From positions 42,461,502-42,525,501 of the forward strand of contig CAXKWD010000008.1 in the NCBI GenBank assembly GCA_964059195.1: 64,000 nucleotides of DNA, read 5' to 3'. The notes beneath the pieces are model-generated. The model searched no databases. It had not been told where the DNA came from and saw only the letters and a list, made by a program, of their open reading frames with translations. Positions 55,505 to 64,000 of the stretch are shown one piece after another (position 1 is the first letter of the stretch; each line of letters begins with the position of its first letter). Position numbers and translations under genes: made by a program. This DNA comes from Ectobius pallidus (lineage: Eukaryota > Arthropoda > Insecta > Blattodea > Ectobiidae).

Positions 55505-57416
55505 TATTTTATGGGAATTATATTCCATGGTTATGGCTACAGGATTTGGAATCCAAAGAAAAGAGAAATCTATGTTTCAAGAGATGTACATGCAACAGAC
55601 ATCTTTGAAGCGGAACACCAAGATGCTGATTTCTCAAGAGCTAATATAAAAATTTTTGACCTGGATTTAGATGAAGAAAACAGCAAGAAAATGAACAAGT
55701 AAATGAAGAACAACCAAACCAAAAAATTCAAGGAAGACAAGAAGAAGAAAATACAACCAAAGATGATGACAGCTCGAGTGAAGACGAAGATAATCCTGAG
55801 ATTCGTCAAAGATCACAGCATGAAAGAAGAATGCCTGCCAGATATCAAGACTATGTGCTGTATGCTTTGAATACATGTACTTTGAATACTTTCACCTATA
55901 AAGAATTCATGAAAAGCGAAAACAAAAGTAAATGGAATGCAGCTTTCAAAGAAGAAAGAGACAATCTCATAAGAAATGATACATGAGACATATTGACGAA
56001 AAGGAGGCTGCTGGAAAGGAGATAATACAAGTTTTTGGTTACTCAAGATAAAAGACAATGGACGACACAAGGCAAGATTAGTTGCACATGGTTGTCAACA
56101 GAAAGGATATTTGGACTTTGAGTATACTTTTAGCTCAGTTGTTCAATTCTCTGAGGGTGTTGCTGGCTATAGCAGCATCTGAAAATCTCAACATAACTAC
56201 ATTTGACATCAAGTCAGCATTCCTGTATGGTCAACTTCAAGATGAGATATACATGCGTCTGCCTGAAGACACGAAGATACTTGGAAAGATATGCAGACTG
56301 AAAAAAGCCATCTATGTACTTAAATAGGTCCCCCAGCAATGGTTTAAATGCCTAATTGATTGTTTGAAATCTGAAGGTCTGATTCAACTACAATCTGACC
56401 AATGTGTGTTCAAATCAGAAAATCCTCAAGAAAAGTTATTTGTTGCAATCCATGTTGATGATGGTACGTGATAGGAAAAGGACCTAAAGTCAACAAGCTA
56501 CTCAAAAAGACTGCACAATCAATTTCAAACAACTATCAACTAGAAATCTGAACTTTACCTGGGAATGCAAATCCAACAACGAAAAGATGGTTTTTTCATA
56601 AATCAACAAAAATATGCAGAACAAATTGTGGAGAAGTATGGTATGAAGAAGCTCAAAGAAATGGATACTCCCATTGCTCCTCAAGATAATATCAAGAATA
56701 TTAAAGATCTTACTAGTGGTTTTCATTATCAAGAAGCTGTGGGTAGTCTTCTCTACATGTCCATTAAGACTCGACCCGATATTTGTTATGCTGTAAATTA
56801 TGCAAGCAGATTTAACAAAGCAGCAAAGAATCAAGATGTCGTCATGTGAAGAGAACGCTAAGATACATAAAGGGTACTACCAAAGAGATATCGAAAAGGC
56901 TGCAAGATTACAACTGGTTACATTATGTTCTTTGCTGGAGGACCAGTGGCCTGGGGATCTCGAAAGCAACCTGTGGTTGCTTAATCATCGACTGAAGCAG
57001 AGTATGTGGCAGCAACTCAATGTGTATGAGAAATGAAATTTGTCAAAACTGTCCTTGAAGAACTTTTGCCACGAAAAATAACTGTACGTCTGTTTGTGGA
57101 CAATCAGAGTTGTATAAAAATGATCAAGGCAAACCAGCCTACCAGAAAATGTGTCTACATAGTTGTCAAGTATCACTATGTCAAGGGAGAGTATAAAAAG
57201 GGATGGTCTGAACTTGTTTATTGTCCTACTGATCAAAATGTAGCAGACCGTTTTACTAAGCATTTGCTTCACGATAAATTTGAAAATTGTGTTAAAAAGT
57301 TTATGTTCTAAAGTGTAGTTACTCATTAGCAATATTTACTTTTGTTTTGCCATTGAAAATATTTAGTAACAATGTTAAGTGTTAAATTGTTTTCTTTGAA
57401 TGATTCCTTATGTCAG
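55505..57416 (+). pseudogene. Copia pol remnant (RT and RNase H)
   Basis: In order on the plus strand: GYRIWNPKKREIYVSRDVHA (end of the integrase linker), YKEFMKSENKSKWNAAFKEE (RT start), LLAIAASENLNITTFDIKSA and FLYGQLQDEIYMRLPED (RT core), VAIHVDDG (catalytic), GFFINQQKYAEQIVEKYGM, AVGSLLYMSIKTRPDICYAV, SSTEAEYVAATQCV and IKMIKANQPTRK (RNase H), and DQNVADRFTKHL at the end. At least six stops or shifts occur. No LTR was identified; the right side is cut by the Tigger element. Confidence 0.88.
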
Positions 57417-58929
57417 TACAGTAAAAGCTCCTTATTCGCGCTTCCTTCATTCGCGGATGAAAAAAATGCGACCCAATTCCTATATTCGCGGCTAAAAATT
57501 TCTTTATTCGCGGATCTAATAAGTACATACAGTACATAATAATAAAAAGATTCCAATAGGTATCCAACCCAATATCCTTTGTAAATGCCGTCAAATGGAC
57601 TAATAAAAAAAGTAAAATACAGTACAGTACTGTAGATCTTATTACAACTTTGCCTTTGTTGTTAAATGATATCGCCGAGGACTTTGACATAAGCCGCCTT
57701 CGCCGTGATCGGTGTTTGTAAACAAACAGAATGAAAGCAACCTTATTACTCAATGAATAAAGTATATTTTTAAATGTTGCTGTTCCGTTCTATGGTAAAA
57801 GCCGCTTTGCGTGCTTTATTGTTTCGTCTTTCACATTCGTTACAAAAATTGTGATCGAGTAACACGTCTCTACCGCTATACAGTAATGTCAACTAAAAAA
57901 ATTGAGAAACGAGTTTCGACACGAAAAAAATCTGTGTTACCGCTTAAAGTGAAAATAGAAATGCTTGATCGTTTACGCCTTGGAGAGTCATTTGCATCCA
58001 TATCACGCTCATTCAATGTCAACGAATCAACTGTACGATCGATAAAAAAATCCGAAGATAAAATAAGGTCGTCTGTAGCTTCAACTTCACTGTCAGCGAA
58101 AATTGTTCGTGATCCAGCAATAGAAAAAATGGAAGTGGCGTTGTCATTATGGATCGAAGACCGCAACCAAAAAAGGGTGCCCCTGAGTGGTCCAATGGTC
58201 CGGGAGAAGGCCTTTACGCTCATTTTAAAGAACCTGATGGTAGTTGTAGTGGTGAATGTACAGGTGGAGGATTTCAAGCATCGGAAGGTTGGTTCAATAA
58301 ATTTAATGTGAGACAATCATTGCATAACATTAAAATCGTTGGAGAAGCAGCATCTGCAGACACTGCTGCAGCAGAACGACATCCAGAAGAATTTGCAAAC
58401 CTAGTAGCTGATGGAGGATACAAACCTGAGCAAGTATTTAATGCAGACGAAACTGCACTGTTTTGGAAGAGAATGCCAAACAAAACATTCATTTCTAAAA
58501 GCGAAAAGTCTGCTCCTGGATTTAAGGCAGCAAAGGATAGAGTTACACTGCTGCTATGTTCTAATGCATCTGGAGATTGTGTCATTAAGCCACTGATGCT
58601 TTACAGATTGTTTAATCCTCGGGCTTTAAAAAATCAAAACAAGGACAACCTGCCAGTGTTTTGGCGTGATAATAAGAAAGCGTGGGTTACAAGCACTATT
58701 TTTTGTGACTGGTTCCGGAATTGTTTTGTTTCTGAAGTTGAAACTTATTTAAAAAAACAGAATTTAGACTTTAAAGCACTTCTAGTTTTGGACAATGCAC
58801 CAGGTCATCTTCGCGAACTTGAAACTATGCATCCAAATATAAAAGTGACATTTTTACCTCCCAACACGACAGTTTTGCTTCAACCTATGGACCAAGGAAT
58901 AATCCAGACCTTTAAGCTCTATTACATTA

Positions 58930-59122
58930 TAGATATATAAGCTTTCATGAACCACAGATATTGTCTCTGTTGGACATCACATGAGAATATTATAGGAGAG
59001 AGGTTCCATCCGGCGCTGTGAATTGAACTCCGGTTTAGCTCAGTTGGTAGAGCATTGGCGCGAATAGCCAAAGGTCCTGGGTTCGAGTCCTAGTGTCGGA
59101 TGAATTTTTCTCCTATAATATT
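58930..59122 (+). mobile_element. 193-bp tRNA-bearing insert with inverted arms
   Basis: An exact 13-bp duplication CTCTATTACATTA (58917-58929 and 59123-59135) brackets the insert, and the Tigger frame closes without it. Inverted arms (58983-59020 and about 59088-59124) begin GAGAATATTATAGGAGA and continue to a CATCCGRC word. A tRNA-like sequence sits between them. The first 53 bp lie outside the arms, resembling the one-sided tails of PLE insertions. Confidence 0.88.
59029..59100 (+). tRNA. tRNA-like sequence, probably a pseudo-tRNA
   Basis: Seventy-two bases fold as a cloverleaf. The D arm has TAGCTCAGTTGGTAGAGCA, the anticodon stem is TTGGC/GCCAA with a 7-base loop GCGAATA, and the T arm has GGGTTCGAGTCC. 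The acceptor stem TCCGG/TCGGA is weak at its base. The anticodon position reads GAA, but position 33 is C rather than T and position 37 is T, so it is not a normal tRNA(Phe). The B box is perfect, so it may still drive polymerase III transcription of the insert. Confidence 0.6.
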
Positions 59123-60658
59123 CTCTATTACATTAGACGAACCTTCAAAATCATATTGGATAATATGGAATGTAATCCTGATATGAATGTTATGGAATGC
59201 TGGAAGAAATTTGACATAGCAAAATGCATCGTAAACATAAAAGAATCATTGGAAGAACTGAAGCCACACACATTGAAGTCATGCTGGAAAAAACTGTGGC
59301 CTGCTCCGACTGCGAAAAATGACGAAGAATCTGTGCAAGTTCAAACTTTGACTGCAAACATAGCTGAAATCGCGAATGGAATAAGACGAGATGGGTTCGA
59401 ACAGATAGAATCAAGTGACATTCAGGAATTGCTCGAATCGCAAGATGAAGATTTGACTGAAACCGACTTGGAGGAAATGTTAAATTCACAGCCCATTGAA
59501 GAAGAGGCTTCAACAAGCACTGGAAACGTGACATTTAATTTGAAAAATCTTAGTGAAGGTTTAAGAATGGCAAATGAGCTTTGCGATTTCTTTATGAACA
59601 TTGATCCGTCTATGGAACGAAGTCTTATTTTTAAGAGGCAAATTGCTAATGCGACTGCTGCGTATCAGTCTGAATTGAAGGAGCTTTTAAAAACTGCCAA
59701 GCAAGAGACAATTACAAAATTCTTCAAACCATTGCCTAAGCCTTAAGATAATTAATCAAAATGTTCAAAACAAATATCAGGAACATATATACATAATATA
59801 CAGATAAGGAGACAGATACAGTTCTACCCTAAATAAATAAGTATATAATTTACACATCTCTTTGCAATTTTGACATATTTAGTATTTAATTCTAACTACA
59901 ATATTAGCTACACATGGCTTCAGCTACAGAAAAGTATGTGTGTTCCATTAGGTTTTTGGTCACTTCCCTTCTAAATCTATTGTACTTTAGATGAGAAATG
60001 TCTTTACTGAATTTATTATATACTATTACACCTTGATGTATTACACTTTTAAGGTTTTTAGCTGTTCTTTGTGGGTATATATGTATATAATTAGATGATC
60101 TGGTTTCATATGTGTGGTATTGTGAGTTCCTTGTAAATTCTTGTACATTTTTATGGACAAAACAAGTAGTTTCCAGGATGTACAGACTTGGGACTGGTAG
60201 AATGTTACGTTTATCAAACAAAGGTCTGCTTGGATTGCCATTGGGAACTTTAAGCATAATTCTTACAATCTTTTTTTGACTTTTAAATATCCTGTTTACT
60301 AGACCAGAGGCTCCCCAAAACTGAATCCCATAACTTAGAATAGACTGTACATAACCAAAGTAAATAGTTCTTAATGCAGATGTAGTTATAATATTATTTA
60401 AAGAACGAAATGCAAATGACAATTTAGCTAGTTTTTGCAACAGATTGTTTACACGTTCATTCCAGTTTAAATTTGAGTCTATTGTAATTCCAAGAAATTT
60501 AGTTGTTTCCACAAATTTAACCACGTTACTGTTAATGGATATCCTGGGTATGTTTACTGTATTTATGGAACTAAAATTTATAATGGAAGTATTCAACAGT
60601 AATTTATTACTAAGCCAAATTTCAAGTTTATTTATTGCATCTTTTATTAATGGTTGTA

Positions 60659-60965
60659 CAGTGCGCCCGAGAATATTCTCCGCAGCGGCAGCTAGCTGCA
60701 GCTGTTAAGTTGGTACTCACCACAGCCGATCATTGCAGGTGCTGGAAGTGCTGTCACAATATTCGATCTAAATGCTTGCACACTGCAATATGTACTGATT
60801 AGTAATTAGACAATGCACCCATTGATAAAGTGACAATGACCTCTGCCTCCCTGCATACACAGCTGACGGTTTGTTTTTATAAAAGCTCGTGTTGCCAATG
60901 TAACTGCTGCCGCTAGCCCTCTCTCCAGCAAATAGCAACTGCGGAGAATGTTCTCGGGCGCAGTG
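60659..60965. mobile_element. TA-flanked MITE (307 bp) inside the LINE RT
   Basis: Ends CAGTGCGCCCGAGAA and, on the other strand, CACTGCGCCCGAGAA, continuing to ATTCTCCGCAG. TA lies at 60657-60658 and 60966-60967. Removing it restores a continuous RT frame. TA duplication points to the Tc1/mariner/pogo superfamily; there is no transposase inside. Confidence 0.93.
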
Positions 60966-61631
60966 TAGTTGTTCTAAGGATTTGCTCCTAAAAACAAAGC
61001 TTGAATCATCAGCAAATAATATTGTATGACATAAAGATATATTTTCAGGAAGATCATTAATAAAAATCAAGAAAAGAAGTGGACCTAAAACTGACCCTTG
61101 GGGAACTCCACAAGTTACAACCTTTTCATGTGATTTGACTGAGTCTATTTCAACATATTGTGTCCTATTTATTAAGTATGATGAGAACCAGCTTTTACTA
61201 ACTCCTCTTATTCCAATGTTATCTAGTTTACTTAATAATGTTTCTACCATGTCAAAAGCTTTGGACAAGTCAACAAATATTCCTAAAGCTTGTTCCTTGT
61301 TATTTATGGATGAGAGTATTTCCTTTGTAAATGAGAATAGGGCTTTACATACAGACAATCCTTTGCGAAATCCAAATTGTTTATCAGATAGTATTTTATG
61401 CTTATTTAAGAAGTGCATTAATGTACTGTACACTAAGCATTCAAGAATTTTAGTAAAAACAGATATTAACAAAATTGGCCTATAGTCATTTTTTTTATGG
61501 ACAGGAATAACTTTTGATTTTTTGAAGATATCTGGGAAAATTCCAGTAGAAAGAGATTCATTAAATATATCAACAAGAAGAGTAATTAATTTGGGTATGC
61601 AGCATTTAACTAGTCTATTTGATATTTTGTC

Positions 61632-61660
61632 AGACGTCAGACGTCAGACGTCAGACGTTA
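61632..61660. repeat. Heptamer (TCAGACG)4 inside the LINE ORF2
   Basis: Four tandem copies in coding sequence. Three extra copies add 21 bp, which keeps the frame but creates a TGA on the coding (minus) strand, after the residues KITSDV. Normal RT sequence (SDKISNRLVKC) continues in the same frame after it. Confidence 0.9.
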
Positions 61661-63029
61661 TTTTCAGTGATCGGACTATTTCTATTACTTCATTTCCATC
61701 TGTAGGGTTTAGAAATATTGAACTAACATTATTTGGAAAATTTTGCACACTGTTGACTGTGTTTGGTGAGTTTGTACTATTCTTTAAACCTATTGTTAGA
61801 AAGTGGTCATTGAAAATATTAACAATTTCAGCTGTTTTATTTATGTTTTTACCTCTGTACTTTATATTATAACTTGCTTCATTTTTTAGTTTCTTTTTTC
61901 CTAGCTCTTTGTTAACTACTTGCCATAAAGATTTGCTTTTATTTAGACTTTCTTTTATACTCTTGTCATTATGCATCCTCTTTGCTGCTTGAATAACTTT
62001 ATTTAGTATTCTACAGTAGTTTCTATAATAACTTTTAAAGCTAGGATCTTGTGATACCTTGTTGATTTCACTCAAATGTTTTTTCCTGTGACAGGAGTTA
62101 ATAATGCCTTGTGTTATCCAATCTTTGGACCTTGAATTATATTTCCTTGTAGTCACTTTGATCTTTTTCCTAGGAAAGCACACATCATAATTTTAGTTGA
62201 TTGTATTATAAAAAGCATCAACCTTACTATTTAAATTTTTAGTTAATAGCACATCAAGCCATGCTTCATTTGAAAGTACTGTTTTAAATAATTCAATGTT
62301 GCTGTCATTTATGGTATTACAGTATGTGTAATTTGTAGTTTGTTTATTCTGACATCCTTCATAACTAAATTTAAATAATATTCCATCATGATCAGATATT
62401 GCAGTATTTATGACTTTGACAGTGTAAGTAAACAAATTTCTGTTGACTAGTATTTGATCTATGCAGGTTTTAGTATAGGGGGTTGTTCGTGTTGCTGTAT
62501 TCACTGTTATATGTAACCCATAAGACGTGACTACATTGAAATCTCCTGCTAAAACAATTGGTACATTCCTATTCACATTCATTTTTTGCAATAACAGATC
62601 TAGTTTGTCGAAGAATAATTTATAATTACCAGAAGAAGATCTATATACACATACAATAATTAGCCTACTTTGGGATTTGGCAGATCTATTACACAGTATT
62701 CAAAATGTTTTTCACAGTTTAAATAATCAGTGAAAGAGATCTTTTTATAGGCTACTCTACATTCTGTTTTATAAAAATGGCTGTTCCACCATTTTTAATG
62801 ACTGTACAACAGTAACAACTAGCCAGATGAAAGTTAGCTATATTAATGAAATCTGCTTCTCTTTTTTTAACCATGTTTCAGTTATGCTTAAAAAATCTAG
62901 ATTTAGAAGCATATTAACTTGTAATATCTCATACAGATCTACTTTATTTCGGATACTGCATGTATTCTGTACTAGAATCGAAAAAAACTTTATTTATGTC
63001 CTTTTCTTTACTTTCTAAAAGTGATACGG

Positions 63030-64000
63030 GGTTTGGTCTGTACTAAGAATTACTTATAAAAATCATCATTGTACTTCTTTGTAGAACTTTTTAACCTTTC
63101 TGATTTACACACAGTATTTGTTGAGGTTACATCATCTTTGTTGATTCCCTTGGATGTTGACCAACTTGCAATATTGCTTCCATCCTCTCGTTCACTAGGT
63201 GAACATATAGAACTTGCTTGCTCACTGTGGGGAGTACAGTTTGTTTGCACTTCTATGTTACTTATTTCTAGATTCTCATTTACATGAGCACTTTGTAAAG
63301 TCCTGGTCTGTATCTCCGTTGAAGTCTGGCCTTGATTAGTTTCCTGGATAGGGGGCAGGTGAGACAACTACTATCCTTGGATGACATTTTCTGGGGACTG
63401 CATTCTTCTCTTGCCTGATCCTCTGCTACAGGTGCTTCATATTGTGGAAACCTTCTTTGTAAGGAAGAGGACTGGAATTCTTCTTCTGTAGCTGCTGTTG
63501 GTGAGGTAGAATCTTGACATTTATGGAACTTGCTTATGCTTTCTTTAAGCATTTTATGTAGGATCCTTTTCCCATGCTTATTTAGGTAGAGTCCGTGATT
63601 TGTGAAGCATCTTCTTTCCAACTTATCAACTGGAAGGAATGTTTTACCTGGCAATGATGAGCAGAGGGTTAACAATTATCTGTTTGGAGGTGAATCATTA
63701 GACAAGTCATGCCTGCGAGGGATGCCTACTATTGTTACTGGTGTTATTAACTTGGGCAATAGATTACTTAAGACCTGTATTACAGCTTTGCCCTCATTTT
63801 TGGCAACATCATTTGAGCCTCCTAATATGATATTGTTGTCAGGGACTGTGGATTGATCACTTCTTACTGCAGTGAGTGAGACACAATTTTTAATAATTTC
63901 ACTTATTGGTGCCCCGGGTTTTACCATGCCAAGAACATCATATCTGTTTTCAAATTCTATGGATAGCTTCTCGCTAAGGCCTCTACCACGGCTGTCTGAT
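63030..64000 (-). pseudogene. LINE ORF1 with SGNH-esterase-like domain, partial
   Basis: From the right edge on the minus strand: NNIILGGSNDVAKNEGKAVI (the GGSND block of SGNH hydrolases), TPVTIVGIPRRHDL, then in another frame SLPGKTFLPVDKLERRCF and NHGLYLNKHGKRIL (the block holding the catalytic histidine). A low-complexity C-terminus (63367-63050) follows. A frame change at about 63675 breaks it, and the N-terminus lies outside the window. Such esterase-bearing ORF1 proteins are known from CR1-type LINEs, where they may aid RNP or membrane interactions. Confidence 0.75.

Larger units (their letters stand above)
57886..59745 (+). pseudogene. Tigger/pogo transposase, one frameshift and one insertion
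   Basis: From the ATG at 57886: KKSVLPLKVKIEMLDRLRLG and SFASISRSFNVNESTVRSIK (CENP-B-type helix-turn-helix), then SLWIEDRNQKRVPLSGPMVR (second DNA-binding domain). A shift near 58215 moves to GWFNKFNVRQSLHNIKIVGE. Catalytic aspartates lie in FNADETALFWK, LLVLDNAPGH and LLQPMDQGIIQTF. The frame is broken at 58930 by the insert and resumes after 59135 with LDNMECNPDMNVMECWKKFD, ending KFFKPLPKP. Apart from the two lesions it is well preserved. Confidence 0.92.
57419..59765 (+). mobile_element. Tigger/pogo DNA transposon, split and 3'-truncated
   Basis: Starts CAGTAAAAGCTCCTTATTCG after TA (57417-57418), a typical pogo-group terminus with internal ATTCGCGG repeats. The transposase is on the plus strand. 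A tRNA-bearing insert (58930-59122) splits it. The right TIR was not found; a minus-strand LINE begins about where it should be. Confidence 0.9.
59904..62950 (-). pseudogene. LINE ORF2: AP endonuclease and reverse transcriptase, broken
   Basis: Endonuclease: CSIRNKVDLYEILQVN and LSITETWLKKEKQ (62.9 kb), then VPIVLAGDFNVV, TCIDQILVN and SDHDG (62.2-62.6 kb). Linker: KDWITQGIINSCHRKKHL. RT: FGFRKGLSVCKALFSFTKEI, VDLSKAFDMVE, TCGVPQGSVLGPLLFLIFIN and catalytic LFADDSSF (61.0 kb). The MITE interrupts just after SLEQL; the frame resumes at 60.66 kb and reaches FLGITIDSNLNW, SYGIQFWGASG and NLMEHTYFS. A TGA within a four-fold heptamer near 61.65 kb and further lesions around 62.19 and 62.6-62.9 kb disable it. 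Confidence 0.88.
59766..64000 (-). mobile_element. CR1-like LINE with esterase ORF1, runs off the right edge
   Basis: About 4.2 kb on the minus strand: ORF1 (63.0-64.0 kb, incomplete) and ORF2 with endonuclease and RT (62.95-59.9 kb). ORF1 esterase domains are a known CR1 trait. A MITE (60659-60965) and a heptamer expansion interrupt ORF2. No simple-repeat tail is obvious at the 3' end near 59.77 kb. Confidence 0.85.

Noticed and set aside
59029..59100. Functional tRNA(Phe) gene
   Set aside because: The anticodon position reads GAA, but the loop lacks T33 and a purine at 37, the acceptor stem is weak, and it sits in a mobile insert, so it is listed only as tRNA-like.

Overview
The window is a piece of a large, AT-rich arthropod nuclear genome, most likely an insect. 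The only host gene I can support is a spliced equilibrative nucleoside transporter (ENT, SLC29 family) on the minus strand. Four exons are visible, with GT/AG junctions and exactly compatible phases: 44960-45085, 19960-20074, 15087-15172 and 8707-8906. Together they encode about 175 residues, from the loop before TM7 to about TM10. The 5' exons and the last exon or exons were not found and probably lie outside the window. The introns between the four exons total about 36 kb (roughly 24.9, 4.8 and 6.2 kb).

Almost everything else is mobile DNA, much of it nested. 1-8 kb: a diverged tandem array (period about 145-180 bp) split by a TIR element, then a 5'-truncated LINE. 9.7-14 kb: a LINE 3' end with an (ATT)n tail, two head-to-head Penelope-like (PLE) fragments, and a broken THAP/Kolobok-type transposon. 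15.8-19.4 kb: a mariner remnant and a LINE whose RT is split by a nearly full-length PLE with a 12-bp target duplication. 21-30 kb: a tRNA-derived SINE, a 3.5-kb non-coding TG...CA element, a palindromic PLE-like element with a 12-bp duplication, a TTAA MITE, a LINE RNase H fragment and a deleted mariner. 30.4-36 kb: a DD41D mariner-type transposon split by a second TG...CA element, itself split by a TTAA-flanked THAP element. 36-40 kb: a minisatellite, a nearly intact D34D mariner, and a diverged third TG...CA copy hit by another SINE. 40-47 kb: LINE, Gypsy and R2-like fragments, pogo-like and hAT MITEs, and a second copy of the first SINE.

47.7-54.6 kb is a complete BEL/Pao LTR retrotransposon (654-bp LTRs, 5-bp target duplication, one in-frame stop in pol). 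It is followed by a decayed Copia pol, a Tigger/pogo transposon split by a 193-bp tRNA-bearing insert with a 13-bp target duplication, and a minus-strand CR1-like LINE (ORF1 esterase, ORF2 endonuclease-RT) that runs off the right edge and carries a TA-flanked MITE.

The host gene is read across these introns. The TEs appear to be passengers, but several sit close to exons; one pogo-like MITE lies 22 bp inside the intron after the 44960-45085 exon. The target duplications fix the order of several insertions. No prokaryotic features, CRISPR arrays or canonical functional tRNA genes were seen.
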